A stretch of DNA of 64,000 nucleotides from an uncultured Ruminococcus sp. (GCA_947176415.1 CAMWQJ010000002.1:26339-90338), one strand, 5' to 3'. Shown: positions 1 through 9,802, counted from the first letter of the stretch. Program-made: numbers and translations. Notes: a model not told the origin generated them from the sequence alone.

Positions 1-2133
1 TTTTGTTTTTTTCGTGTATTTCCTTTTTACAGCGGTATTTTTTTCACTGTTCTTCTCACGGTTTTTTCTGAGTTGCTCCTGCCTTTTCTGCTTGTCCTCA
101 AGACGCTGATAAGCCTGTCTGTAAAATAATTCCTGAGAATTTACAATCTCCTCATTTTCTTTCGGAACTACGTGCATATACGTGCCGTCACTCATCATTG
201 CACGGGCTTTTACATTGTCTTTCATAAGTGTGCAGAACATCTCCCAGAGACGTTTTTTAAGCCTTTCGTCCTCAACAGGCACAGCCACTTCAACACGGCG
301 GACTGTATTTCTCGACATATAGTCAGCCGAGCCGATATAAATTTTCTGCTCCCTGTTTTCGCTTCCGAAAATATATATACGGCTGTGTTCAAGGAAACGC
401 CCTACAATACTACGTACTTTTATATTCTCCGTAAAGCCGTCAACATTCGCAATAAGACAGCATATGCCACGCACAACGAGTTCAATTTTAACGCCTGCCT
501 GCGAAGCCTCAACAAGTTTCTTCATTATAGTTCCGTCACAGAGGGCATTTACTTTTGCACCTATATAGCCCTGTCCGCCGTTGCGTGAAATTTCTATCTG
601 TTCGTCCATCATTTCAAGAATTTTATTCCTGAGACAATGCGGAGCAACAAGAAGCTTATTTGTCTCCTCGACAAGCGTATTATTCTGCAAACATTCAAAA
701 ACCTTTCCGGCGTCCTCCGCAATCTGTCTGTCACACGTCAGCAACATCAAATCAGTGTAGAGTGTTGAAGTTTTTTCATTGTAGTTGCCTGTGCCGACCT
801 GTGTCAGATAGTCAAAATTACCGCCCGTGGACTTGCGTGTAATGAGGAGAAGTTTAGAGTGTGCCTTATAATTTTTCGGACCGTATATAACCTTAACGCC
901 TGATTTCTGCAAAACTTTAGACCATTCTATATTATTAGCCTCGTCAAACCTCGCACGCAGTTCAATCATGACGAAAACTTCCTTGCCGTTTTCGGAGGCG
1001 GTGCAGAGAGCGTCAATAACCTTGCTTCCCTTTGCGAGACGGTATAGGGTTATTTTTATGGAAGTTACTTTAGGGTCGACTGCACATTCCTGTAAAAGCC
1101 TTATAAAAGACTGATTCATTGACTCAAAAGGATAGCTTAAAAGTACATCTTTCTGCTTGACCTGTGAAAATACGGACTTGTTGTCGGCGAGTGCAGAAGA
1201 TTTTCTTGGTGAGAGGTGCGGAAAATGCAGTTGTGCCTTGTCGGAAAGTTCCTGTAAAGCGAATAAATAAGACAAGTCGAGAGGTATTCTCGAAGTAAAC
1301 ACACGTACATTTTTTATTTTAATTTTTTTGCAGATATAGTCAAGGGCATCACGGCTGAAATCGTCGGAAATTTCAAGCCTTACGGGTGCGAGTTTTTTAC
1401 GCTTTGCCACAAGCTCTTCCATTCTGTCCCTGAAGTCCTCGCCCTTTCCCGAAACCATAATATCAGCGTTTCGTGTAACTCTTATAACAGCCCTGTCGAT
1501 TACTTTGTAGCCTTTAAACATAAGGTGTGCAAAATGAAGAATAACATCTTCCGAGAGAATAAAACGTTTACCGCCGTTTCCGAGTGGAATTATTCTCTCG
1601 CTGTGTTCATAGGAAACGGGCAGTATACCGATAGACACGCCTTTTTTTGCATTAAGCTGTACTACTGCATAAAGCTCCTTGTTTTTCAGAAAAGGAAACG
1701 GCAGTGAATTATTAACAACTATTCCCGAAATAAAAGGCTTTATTTCACGTCGGAAATATAATTCAAGAAAAGTCTGCTCTTTCTTTGTGGCGTTTTCAAA
1801 AGTAACCTGTTCAAAGCCGTATTCCGACAATTCGGACATGGTTTTTCTGTAGGACTCTTCAACCGACGGTTGCAGACGGCGTACAGCCGTAAAAACAGCG
1901 TCAAGTTTCTGTGAAGGGGTCATGCCTGATTTGCTGTCCTTTTTGTTTTTGTTGTTTTTTTCGTCTGCGGTGGCAGACCCTACACGCACCATGAAAAACT
2001 CATCAAGATTGCTTTGATATATAGCCGAAAACGAAAGACGTTCAAGCAGAGGATTGTTTTTGTCCGTTGCCTCCTCCAGAACACGTTTATTGAATTTCAG
2101 CCATGAAAGTTCCCTGTTTTCGAGATATTCCAT
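1..2133 (-). CDS. ppk1: Polyphosphate kinase 1, C-terminus cut by window edge
   Basis: Not in the ORF track because no stop lies inside the window. Minus-strand reading from the ATG at 2133 gives MEYLENRELSWLKFNKRVLEEATDKNNPLLERLSFSAIYQSNLDEFFMVRVG..., then ...SKLLLITRKSTGGNFDYLTQVGTGNYNEKT..., typical of PPK1; open to base 1. Confidence 0.93.
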   Translation of the reverse strand, partial: MEYLENRELSWLKFNKRVLEEATDKNNPLLERLSFSAIYQSNLDEFFMVRVGSATADEKNNKNKKDSKSGMTPSQKLDAVFTAVRRLQPSVEESYRKTMSELSEYGFEQVTFENATKKEQTFLELYFRREIKPFISGIVVNNSLPFPFLKNKELYAVVQLNAKKGVSIGILPVSYEHSERIIPLGNGGKRFILSEDVILHFAHLMFKGYKVIDRAVIRVTRNADIMVSGKGEDFRDRMEELVAKRKKLAPVRLEISDDFSRDALDYICKKIKIKNVRVFTSRIPLDLSYLFALQELSDKAQLHFPHLSPRKSSALADNKSVFSQVKQKDVLLSYPFESMNQSFIRLLQECAVDPKVTSIKITLYRLAKGSKVIDALCTASENGKEVFVMIELRARFDEANNIEWSKVLQKSGVKVIYGPKNYKAHSKLLLITRKSTGGNFDYLTQVGTGNYNEKTSTLYTDLMLLTCDRQIAEDAGKVFECLQNNTLVEETNKLLVAPHCLRNKILEMMDEQIEISRNGGQGYIGAKVNALCDGTIMKKLVEASQAGVKIELVVRGICCLIANVDGFTENIKVRSIVGRFLEHSRIYIFGSENREQKIYIGSADYMSRNTVRRVEVAVPVEDERLKKRLWEMFCTLMKDNVKARAMMSDGTYMHVVPKENEEIVNSQELFYRQAYQRLEDKQKRQEQLRKNREKNSEKNTAVKRKYTKKTK

Positions 2134-2221
2134 AAAAAATACTCCAATCTGCCCTGAGGCAAAGAAATCACATAATATATATACTTTAATTATATATTAT
2201 CGGCTTTTGTTTGTCAACACC

Positions 2222-2251
2222 AAAAAAAAGCGGACTCGCCACAGAATCCGC
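2222..2251 (-). terminator. Rho-independent terminator downstream of the GDPD gene
   Basis: Minus strand GCGGA-N12-TCCGC followed by a run of T. Confidence 0.6.
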
Positions 2252-2330
2252 CACAAAAAAAGAAATTGTCCGAGAAGCAATTGTAATTACTTTCATTTAT
2301 ATTATATTCAGTAGTGATAGAAAATATACA

Positions 2331-4151
2331 TCACGAGCCGAAAATAGTTTCAAGTATGGTAAGCACCGTTTCGCCCACGCTCTTTGAATAAACTATTTCT
2401 ATAGCATCGTCAGGGGCGTTTGTTATAATATTATCAACGCCGATAGCTATCATGTGTTGCATATCGGCAGGTCTGTCCACCGTCCAGACAAAAACCCGCT
2501 TGCCGTTCTGATGTGCCATATTTACAATACTCTGATTCACAAACAGATAATTCAGACTTACTGCGTCAATATATTTAAGCTGTGCAAATGAAGTTGAACT
2601 TGCAACGTTTGCGATAAGACCCGTTTTTATTTTCGGATTAAGTTTTTTAACGGTTTTCAGTGCCGAATATGAAAAAGACGTGACATAGCATGATTTTTCG
2701 AGATTGTACGCCTCAATCGTTTCAACGGTTTTTTCTGCGGTTTCAGAAACTTTGCCATGATTCTTTATCTCAATGTTAATCATAATGTTATTGCCGACCG
2801 TTTCAAGCACATCGGAAAGCAGAACTATTTTAGCATCGTCAAATTCACCGCTTTTATCAAACCAGCTTCCTGCGGAAAATTCCTGTAATTCCTCATAGGT
2901 ATAATCCGAAATTTTCCCCTCGCCGTCTGTGGTACGTTCTATAGTTCCGTCATGAAAGACAACAAGTTGTTTGTCTGCGGTAAGCTGTACATCAAGCTCT
3001 ATATAGTCCGCACCTGCCTTTACAGCCGATTCAAAAGCATACATCGTATTTTCAGGAGCAACAGCCGAAAATCCCCTGTGTGCCGTTATCTGCGTTCTGG
3101 TTATTATTCCCATGTTGAGATTTATATTTCCGTGATAGAGGGCTTTTATATATGTAAGATTTAAAAGTCCTCCTACGGCAACGAACATAACAATAATTAT
3201 TGCCTTTCTGACGGGCTTGATATTTGTGGACTTGCAGTCAGGAATTATTATTTTTTCGTCTGTGTCTTCAATCTCTATGAAAAAGTGGTGAGTTATACGG
3301 CATATAATTACAGGCACGGACAGAAAAGATGACATGATAGTCAGAACACGTATGGCATAATTCAGAACCTTAAGGGCTGTGCGAAACGCTTTTGCAGGCT
3401 CGGAAAAACCTTTTATTATGCAGGCAATCAGAAATCCGAGACCGAGGGTGAGGACTGCAATGACAGCAAGCATACACAGACTCCACAAGAGAAGTGAAAG
3501 AGTCATTTTCATTTTTTTGCCTGTGATAAGTGACTTGCTTTTTTTAATGCAGTCACTGAATTTATTATCCGTAAGCACGAGATAGTGCAGGCTGTAGCTT
3601 TTGTCAACTATCAGTATCACAAAAAGAATCTGCATGAGAATATAGGCAACAACACCTGCCGTACTGCTGACGGACTTAAAAATTGTCCGCACTATCGGCA
3701 TAAGCGGAGCAAGAAACTGACCGGAGGCAAATGTAAACTGAACCATAGGCATGAAAAGCATGAACATTAGGAATTTAGGTATTCCCGACCATCTGAATGC
3801 CTTGACAAATGCATTTATACCTGAAGAAAACATTCCGCCTATTGATATTTTTCTGTGATTTTCCGAACACGAAAAGCACATTACAAGGGCGGAGAGTTCG
3901 ACGAAAGTAAAGAATGCAACGAAAAATATAAGCAGTATAAAAGCGAATACAGTAGTAGGATTCTGAAGATATATAAGAAGATTTTCGTCGGAAAGATAAG
4001 TAACGCCTGAGGCTTTCATTGTGTATTTAAGAAGATATGCAAGTGCAGGAGCTCCTATTGACAGCAAAAAGAGCTTGAAAAGAAGTTCAAATATCACAAA
4101 ATACGGGACAGACCTGAAAAATGAAGACGCTGATTTAAAGAATTTTTTCAT
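2331..4151 (-). CDS. Membrane-anchored glycerophosphodiester phosphodiesterase
   Basis: Multi-TM N-terminal half; C-terminal GDPD motifs HRGFSAVAPENTMYAFESAVKAGADYIELDVQLTADKQLVVFHDGTIERTTDG. Confidence 0.9.
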   Translation of the reverse strand: MKKFFKSASSFFRSVPYFVIFELLFKLFLLSIGAPALAYLLKYTMKASGVTYLSDENLLIYLQNPTTVFAFILLIFFVAFFTFVELSALVMCFSCSENHRKISIGGMFSSGINAFVKAFRWSGIPKFLMFMLFMPMVQFTFASGQFLAPLMPIVRTIFKSVSSTAGVVAYILMQILFVILIVDKSYSLHYLVLTDNKFSDCIKKSKSLITGKKMKMTLSLLLWSLCMLAVIAVLTLGLGFLIACIIKGFSEPAKAFRTALKVLNYAIRVLTIMSSFLSVPVIICRITHHFFIEIEDTDEKIIIPDCKSTNIKPVRKAIIIVMFVAVGGLLNLTYIKALYHGNINLNMGIITRTQITAHRGFSAVAPENTMYAFESAVKAGADYIELDVQLTADKQLVVFHDGTIERTTDGEGKISDYTYEELQEFSAGSWFDKSGEFDDAKIVLLSDVLETVGNNIMINIEIKNHGKVSETAEKTVETIEAYNLEKSCYVTSFSYSALKTVKKLNPKIKTGLIANVASSTSFAQLKYIDAVSLNYLFVNQSIVNMAHQNGKRVFVWTVDRPADMQHMIAIGVDNIITNAPDDAIEIVYSKSVGETVLTILETIFGS

Positions 4152-4397
4152 TATATAATATGCTCCAAAAAATGATTATTAAAAAAATTATAACATATCC
4201 GATAAAAAAAGTCAATCATTATATTATACGGAGTTTTTACAGAACTGTCCGCCACTCACGTACAAGCGTATTCACCAAAAACACAAAAACAAAAGCCTTA
4301 AATTTGGATTATACATCAATTGATTTTTTCTGCAAAAAGGAATATAATTGTTATGATAAATAAAAATGCCTGTTAAAAGGCAATTTCAGATAAAGGA

Positions 4398-5747
4398 ATG
4401 ATTATTTTGAGTAATAAAGTAGTTAAATTCGGCGGAAGCAGTCTTGCAGATGCAAACCAGTTCAGAAAAGTAGCGGACATCATAAAGAGTGATAACAGGC
4501 GTAAATATGTTGTGCCGTCTGCCCCCGGAAAGCGTTTTTCAGACGATATAAAGATTACCGATATGCTTTATAAATGCTGTGAACTCGCAGGAAGCGGACT
4601 TGACTTTTCCGAAGAATTTCAGATTATAAAAGACAGATACAACGGTATAATCTCCGAACTCGGCATAGATATGTCCCTTGATGAAGAATTTGACTCGATA
4701 GCAAGAGAATTAAAGGCACGTCCCGCAAAGGATTTTTCCGCAAGCCGTGGTGAATATCTCAACGGCAAGGTGCTTGCCAGCTATCTCGGATTCAATTTCG
4801 TTGACGCAGGCGATGTTATTATTTTTGACAACAAGGGTACACTTATGCTTGACGATACTGTAAAGGCTGTCCGCAAAAGGCTTAAAAACCTTGACAATGC
4901 AGTAATCCCCGGATTCTATGGACGTACTACAGAGGGCTATATAAAGACATTCTCCCGTGGCGGTTCTGACGTTACAGGCTCTATTATAGCAAATGCCGTA
5001 AGAGCAGACATTTACGAAAACTGGACGGACGTTTCTGGTTTCCTTGTTGCCGACCCCCGTATAGTTGAAAATCCCGACGTTATCGAGGTAATTACCTACA
5101 GGGAACTCCGTGAGCTTGCATATATGGGTGCTTCTGTTCTCCATGAGGACGCTATTTTTCCTGTACGTTCCGCAGGTATTCCGATTAATATAAGAAATAC
5201 CAACCGCCCCGAAGATGATGGTACTATGATTGTCTCCGACGATTTCGATTTCAGTAAGGAGAGTATGCACCATACAATTACAGGCATAGCAGGACGTAAG
5301 GGATTCAGCACTATAAATATTGAAAAAGCCATGATGAACAGTGAGACAGGTTTCGGAATGAAAGTTCTTAAAGTCCTTTATGAAAACGGTATTTCTTTTG
5401 AACATATGCCGTCAGGTATCGATACAATGAGTATAACAGTTGACAGCACCAAACTGAATCCCGTGCGTGACAAGGTAATAGCAGAAATAAGAAAAGAAGT
5501 AAACCCCGACCACATAGAAATTGAGGACGGAATAGCACTTCTTGCCATAGTTGGTCGCCGTATGAAAAATACACGTGGTACTGTTGCACGCATCTTTGCA
5601 TCAATGGCACACGCCCGTATAAATGTCAAGATGATTGACCAAGGGTCGAGCGAACTTAATGTTATTATCGGTGTAAGCGAACATGATTTATCCGAGGCTA
5701 TCCGCCGTATCTATGATATGTTTATAAATTCCGAAAAATCTTTATAA
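4398..5747 (+). CDS. lysC: Aspartate kinase
   Basis: KFGGSSLADANQFRKVADII N-terminus and C-terminal ACT-like region (MAHARINVKMIDQGSSELNVIIGV). An in-frame TTG at 4407 (MSNKVVKFGGSS) is better spaced from AAAGGA than the ATG at 4398. Confidence 0.93.
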   Translation: MIILSNKVVKFGGSSLADANQFRKVADIIKSDNRRKYVVPSAPGKRFSDDIKITDMLYKCCELAGSGLDFSEEFQIIKDRYNGIISELGIDMSLDEEFDSIARELKARPAKDFSASRGEYLNGKVLASYLGFNFVDAGDVIIFDNKGTLMLDDTVKAVRKRLKNLDNAVIPGFYGRTTEGYIKTFSRGGSDVTGSIIANAVRADIYENWTDVSGFLVADPRIVENPDVIEVITYRELRELAYMGASVLHEDAIFPVRSAGIPINIRNTNRPEDDGTMIVSDDFDFSKESMHHTITGIAGRKGFSTINIEKAMMNSETGFGMKVLKVLYENGISFEHMPSGIDTMSITVDSTKLNPVRDKVIAEIRKEVNPDHIEIEDGIALLAIVGRRMKNTRGTVARIFASMAHARINVKMIDQGSSELNVIIGVSEHDLSEAIRRIYDMFINSEKSL

Positions 5748-5760
5748 TTATACAAAAATT

Positions 5761-5790
5761 TCCCCGTCTGAAAAAAGGCGGGGATTTTTT
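5761..5790 (+). terminator. Rho-independent terminator after lysC
   Basis: CCCCGTCTGAAAAAAGGCGGGGATTTTTT. Confidence 0.8.
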
Positions 5791-5859
5791 ATAAGTTATA
5801 TATGAATTTACATATTAAATATATTATTAAATTTGTATATACATACAAAAATGCAAATA

Positions 5860-5927
5860 AAACTTGTCAGGATATTGACAAGTTTACTTGGCTGTGTTAT
5901 AATATAGTTGACAACAAAACTTGTCAA
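5860..5927 (+). promoter_or_regulatory. Consensus sigma-A promoter bracketed by two inverted-repeat operators
   Basis: -35 TTGACA (5875-5880), 17-bp spacer, extended -10 TGT-TATAAT (5898-5903). AAACTTGTCA-N6-TGACAAGTTT (5860-5885) overlaps -35; TTGACAA-N6-TTGTCAA (5908-5927) covers the start-site region. Confidence 0.8.
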
Positions 5928-5949
5928 TAATTCAACGGAGGTATTTATT

Positions 5950-6255
5950 ATGAACAGAGAAGAAATTCTGCAAAAAAGCAGAAATGAAAGTTTTGATGAA
6001 ATGGAAATGCAGGTACATGACAAGTCTATGAAATGGACTTATATTGCTCTTGTGCTTAGTGCCGTGGTTTTTGCATTTATCCGTGCAAATGACGGACTTC
6101 CAGTAATGGACCTGTGTGCAACAGTCAGCCTTTCAGTTTTTACAGGTAATATATATCGTTTTGTCAGAACAAAGTATACTTACAATCTCATCATAGCAGT
6201 TATAATGTTGCTGATTTTTGTTTTTGCAACAATAAGATTTTTTATGGGGCATTAA
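5950..6255 (+). CDS. Small membrane protein (DUF6442-like) paired with XRE regulator
   Basis: ORF extends from 5908, but the start with an RBS (GGAGG) is ATG 5950: MNREEILQKSRNESFDEMEMQ..., followed by about three hydrophobic segments. Confidence 0.7.
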   Translation: MNREEILQKSRNESFDEMEMQVHDKSMKWTYIALVLSAVVFAFIRANDGLPVMDLCATVSLSVFTGNIYRFVRTKYTYNLIIAVIMLLIFVFATIRFFMGH

Positions 6256-6257
6256 TT

Positions 6258-6464
6258 ATGGACGATAAACTTATATTAAAAAACCGTCTGAAAGAAGCCC
6301 GTGCCGAAAAGAAGCTTTCACAGAATGCTCTTGCTGAAATGATAGGTGTTTCACGAAATACAATAAGTTCCATTGAAACAGGTCAGTTTAACCCTACTGC
6401 AAAGCTTGCACTTATACTCTGTATTGCTCTTGATAAAAAATTTGAGGATTTATTCTTCTTTTAA
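6258..6464 (+). CDS. Small XRE/Cro-CI family helix-turn-helix regulator
   Basis: 68 aa; LKEARAEKKLSQNALAEMIGVSRNTISSIETGQFNPTAKLALILCIALDKKFEDLF is a typical HTH_3. Confidence 0.93.
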   Translation: MDDKLILKNRLKEARAEKKLSQNALAEMIGVSRNTISSIETGQFNPTAKLALILCIALDKKFEDLFFF

Positions 6465-6476
6465 TAAACCCATCAA

Positions 6477-6513
6477 AAAAGGAACGGAATAAAAAACCGT
6501 TCCTTTTATTTTT
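6477..6513. terminator. Bidirectional terminator between the XRE gene and thrS
   Basis: AAAAGGAACGG-N9-CCGTTCCTTTT followed by T-rich tract. Confidence 0.75.
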
Positions 6514-8459
6514 TATCTTACCTTTTTGGCTATATCATCAGCAAGTTTCAGAATTAAATTATTCCGCGACATCGTGCCTAAATCGCCCTCGCGTCTTGAA
6601 CGCACCGAAACAGTACCGTTTTCAACTTCCTTGTCGCCGACAGTAAGCATAATCGGGAGTTTTTCGACCGTAGCCGAACGAATTTTATAGCCTACCTTTT
6701 CTGCCCTGTCATCGATAGTAGCACGGATTCCGACAGATTCGAGCTTGCCAAGTACCTCATTGCAGTAGTCAAGATGTCTGTCCGCAACGGGAATAATTCT
6801 CACCTGTTCGGGAGCAATCCACAAAGGCATTGCACCTGCATACTTTTCAATCATATATGCAAGAGTTCTCTCATAGCAACCGAGTGACGTTCTGTGAATG
6901 ATGTACGGGCGTTTTTTAGTGCCGTCTGCGTCAATGTATTCCATACCGAACTTCTCGGCAAGAAGCATATCAATCTGAATTGTAACCAGCGTATCTTCCT
7001 TGCCGTAGACATTCTTATACTGAATATCAAGTTTAGGACCATAAAAAGCAGCCTCGTCAATGCCTATTTCGTATTCAACGCCGAGGTGTTCAAGAATTTT
7101 AGCCATTACAGACTGTGCTTCTTCCCACTGTTCAGCAGTACCCTCATACTTGTTTTTAGGATTTGCAGGGTCCCACTGTGAGAATCTGAAAGTACAGTCC
7201 TCAAGAAGTCCCACAGTGCCGAGCATTTCTTTAGCAAGTTCGAGACAGTCTTTAAATTCCTCTTCCAGCTGGTCGGGACGGAGTACAAGATGTCCCTCAG
7301 AAATTGTAAACTGCCTTACACGGATAAGACCATGCATTTCTCCCGAGTCTTCTTTTCTGAAGAGTGTAGAAGTTTCGCCCAGTCTCATAGGCAAATCACG
7401 ATATGAACGCTGTCTGTTTAAAAATACCTGATACTGAAACGGACAGGTCATCGGACGGAGTGCGAAACATTCCTTAGTTTCGTCGTGAGGGTCGCCGAGA
7501 ATAAACATTCCGTCAAGATAGTGGTCCCAGTGACCTGAAATTTTATAAAGTTCTCTCTTTGCAAGATAAGGCGTTTTGGTGAGAAGATAGCCGTGTTTCT
7601 GCTCAACGTCTTCAACCCAACGCTGTAAAAGCTGTATAACTCTTGCACCCTTGGGAAGAATAACGGGAAGTCCCTGACCTATGCAGTCAACAGTTGTAAA
7701 GTATTCAAGTTCCCTGCCGAGCTTGTTGTGGTCACGGAGCTTTGCCTCTTCACGCTGTTTGATATCTGCTTCCAGTTCTGCATTTTTCGGGTACGCCACG
7801 GCATATACACGTGAAAGCATCTTGTTTTTTTCCGAGCCACGCCAGTAAGCACCCGTACACGAAAGAAGTTTGAAAGCCTTTACAGGAGCAGTTGTCATGA
7901 GGTGCGGACCTGCACAGAGGTCAATAAATTCCCCCTGCTTATAGAAAGAAATCGGCTCTCCCTTTTCGGCGTGTTCCTCGCAGAGTTCAACCTTGTAAGG
8001 CTCATTCATTTCCCTGAGTTTAGAAACAGCCTTTTCAGGTGGAAGTTCAAACTGTTCAAGCGGTAAACCCTCCTTGACAATCTTTTTCATTTCCGCCTCA
8101 ATCTTTTCAAGTTCTTCCTGTGTGAAAGGCTTTTCCAAATCAAAGTCATAATAAAAACCGTTGTCAATAGCAGGACCAATAGCCAGCTTTGCTTCAGGAT
8201 AAAGTCGCTTTACAGCCTGTGCAAGTATATGTGAAGCTGTGTGCCAGAAAGTCTTTTTTCCCTCAACGCTGTCAAAAGTGCATACTTCAAAATCGCAGTC
8301 GCCGTCTATAACGGTTCTGAGGTCTTTAACATCGCCGTTGATTTTCACGCAACATGAAGCCTTGTAAAGTCCCATACCTATACCCTTTATAATTTCGTAT
8401 GCGGGCATAGCTGACTCGATTTCACGGATACTTCCGTCCTTTAAAGTTAATCTTATCAT
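6513..8459 (-). CDS. thrS: Threonyl-tRNA synthetase
   Basis: TGS domain; FWHTASHILAQAVKRLYPEAKLAIGPAIDNGFYYDF; class II core; RMTCPFQYQ. Confidence 0.97.
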   Translation of the reverse strand: MIRLTLKDGSIREIESAMPAYEIIKGIGMGLYKASCCVKINGDVKDLRTVIDGDCDFEVCTFDSVEGKKTFWHTASHILAQAVKRLYPEAKLAIGPAIDNGFYYDFDLEKPFTQEELEKIEAEMKKIVKEGLPLEQFELPPEKAVSKLREMNEPYKVELCEEHAEKGEPISFYKQGEFIDLCAGPHLMTTAPVKAFKLLSCTGAYWRGSEKNKMLSRVYAVAYPKNAELEADIKQREEAKLRDHNKLGRELEYFTTVDCIGQGLPVILPKGARVIQLLQRWVEDVEQKHGYLLTKTPYLAKRELYKISGHWDHYLDGMFILGDPHDETKECFALRPMTCPFQYQVFLNRQRSYRDLPMRLGETSTLFRKEDSGEMHGLIRVRQFTISEGHLVLRPDQLEEEFKDCLELAKEMLGTVGLLEDCTFRFSQWDPANPKNKYEGTAEQWEEAQSVMAKILEHLGVEYEIGIDEAAFYGPKLDIQYKNVYGKEDTLVTIQIDMLLAEKFGMEYIDADGTKKRPYIIHRTSLGCYERTLAYMIEKYAGAMPLWIAPEQVRIIPVADRHLDYCNEVLGKLESVGIRATIDDRAEKVGYKIRSATVEKLPIMLTVGDKEVENGTVSVRSRREGDLGTMSRNNLILKLADDIAKKVR

Positions 8460-8481
8460 TCTTTATTACTCCTTTTCTGTT

Positions 8482-8862
8482 TTATATTGTGTCATAACCG
8501 ACCGTTTCTATTCCGTTATCTGTACTTAGTTCCATTGCAAGAGGTCTTAGATAGCCGTCGAGACTGTCAACCGTAAAGCAGACTACAACGCCGTCCTCGT
8601 CGATATCCACATATGCTTTTGTTATCTGCATATTCTCGGACAAAGTTTCAACCGCACCGCCGTAATAACCGTTATCGGCTATAATCTCGGCTATTTTTTT
8701 CCTGTTGCGGTTAAGCTTGTCAAGTTTCTGTGCTATCTCGGAAAAATTATCCATAATCTCCTTTTCTTCTTCTACGTAAAACCTCACTGTAATTGGATTT
8801 TCCCACAGCTTATAAGTTATCTCATAAGCCTCTTCCTTTTCGTTGTACTTAATCTGTGACAT
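8482..8862 (-). CDS. Hypothetical protein, 126 aa, between T-box leader and thrS
   Basis: Intact ORF with ribosome-binding site (GGAGGTG), co-oriented with and 22 bp upstream of thrS; no family recognised. Confidence 0.75.
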   Translation of the reverse strand: MSQIKYNEKEEAYEITYKLWENPITVRFYVEEEKEIMDNFSEIAQKLDKLNRNRKKIAEIIADNGYYGGAVETLSENMQITKAYVDIDEDGVVVCFTVDSLDGYLRPLAMELSTDNGIETVGYDTI

Positions 8863-8890
8863 ATTTTTTCACCTCCGTAATTAAGCGGAA

Positions 8891-9144
8891 ACAAAAAGCC
8901 CCTCATGCCGAAAGACAGCACAAGGGACGATTTTTCAAAAAACCGTGTTTCCACCCTGATTCACACAGAAATATATATATTCTGTATCTCATTAAGTCCG
9001 GTAACGGCGGACAAACCGTTGCTTATTAGGCACTCTCCGAGGCGGTGTGTCTTATCCTGCCGTTTATTTTCCTCACAGCCACGGGAAAAACTCTCTGCAA
9101 ACAGCACAATGAAAAGACCTTCCTCATCAACGATTTTTCCTATT
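8891..9144 (-). ncRNA. T-box leader (tRNA-responsive riboswitch), presumably tRNA-Thr
   Basis: Minus strand carries T-box motif AGGGTGGAAACACGG (8943-8957), upstream ...ACTTAATGAG... and AGAGAG stem I-like elements, then a terminator hairpin CCCTTGTGCT-N7-GGCATGAGGG-CTTTTTG (8891-8926). Promoter TTGACA (9174-9179)-N17-TAGTAT (9151-9156) lies just upstream. Confidence 0.9.
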
Positions 9145-9175
9145 AAGATAATACTACCATAAAATTTTCGGCTTG

Positions 9176-9802
9176 TCAAGTATCATTTTCAAAAAAACTC
9201 CGCCTTGCAAGCATGGCAAGACTTATCGGTATATTCTCGTTATGTACCCTTACACCTCTCGGCACGTTCAGATGTACGGAAGCAAAATTGAGTATATAGA
9301 CTATACCTGAATCCGTCATCATGTCGCAAACCTCCTGTGCCGAATTTTCGGGTACTGTTATAATGCCTATCTTGATATTTCTTTCACGGCAGAAATTTTT
9401 CAGCTCGCTTATATGTAAAATCGGCTTGCTGTTTATTTTTTCGCCTACTATACTTTCGTTGCAGTCAAAACCGCATACAACATCAAAGCCATATTCCGAA
9501 AAGCCGTCAAATCCGAGCATGGATTTTCCGAAATTTCCCATTCCTGCAACAACAACGCCGTCGTGATTCTGAAATCCGAGAAAACGCCCTATATCGCTTA
9601 TAAGTTCGAAAGTAACATACCCCGTCCGTGGTCGTCCGCCACGGCTTACGGAAGCGAGGTCTTTTCTGACCTGAACGTCATTGAGTCCGAGAGCCTCGGC
9701 AATTGCGGTTGCGGAGATATTACCCGATTTTTCAAGCGACATAAGATAACTTAAATAAAGAGGGAGACGCTGTAAAGTCTGTGAAGTTATATTTTTAGCC
9801 AT
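9176..9802 (-). CDS. rex: Redox-sensing transcriptional repressor Rex
   Basis: TLQRLPLYLSYLMSL..., AEALGLNDVQVRKDLASVS, VVVAGMGNFGKSMLGF nucleotide-binding loop. Confidence 0.95.
   Translation of the reverse strand: MAKNITSQTLQRLPLYLSYLMSLEKSGNISATAIAEALGLNDVQVRKDLASVSRGGRPRTGYVTFELISDIGRFLGFQNHDGVVVAGMGNFGKSMLGFDGFSEYGFDVVCGFDCNESIVGEKINSKPILHISELKNFCRERNIKIGIITVPENSAQEVCDMMTDSGIVYILNFASVHLNVPRGVRVHNENIPISLAMLARRSFFENDT

Noticed and set aside
172-2314. Plus-strand ORFs of 60-138 aa (172-588, 660-842, 1525-1707, 2054-2314)
   Set aside because: The first three are wholly antisense to ppk1 and the last starts inside ppk1 and runs into its AT-rich upstream region; no recognisable domains or ribosome-binding sites.
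4152-4397. Possible lysine riboswitch upstream of lysC
   Set aside because: I could not find the conserved lysine riboswitch core; the region is mainly AT-rich with only a small GCC...GGC hairpin.
4710-5405. 231-aa minus-strand ORF inside lysC
   Set aside because: Antisense to a clearly conserved gene; composition typical of shadow ORFs.
8905-9179. Short ORFs on both strands in the T-box region (8905-9162 and 8961-9179)
   Set aside because: They overlap the T-box leader and its promoter, which explain the sequence better; the minus-strand ORF has no obvious homology.
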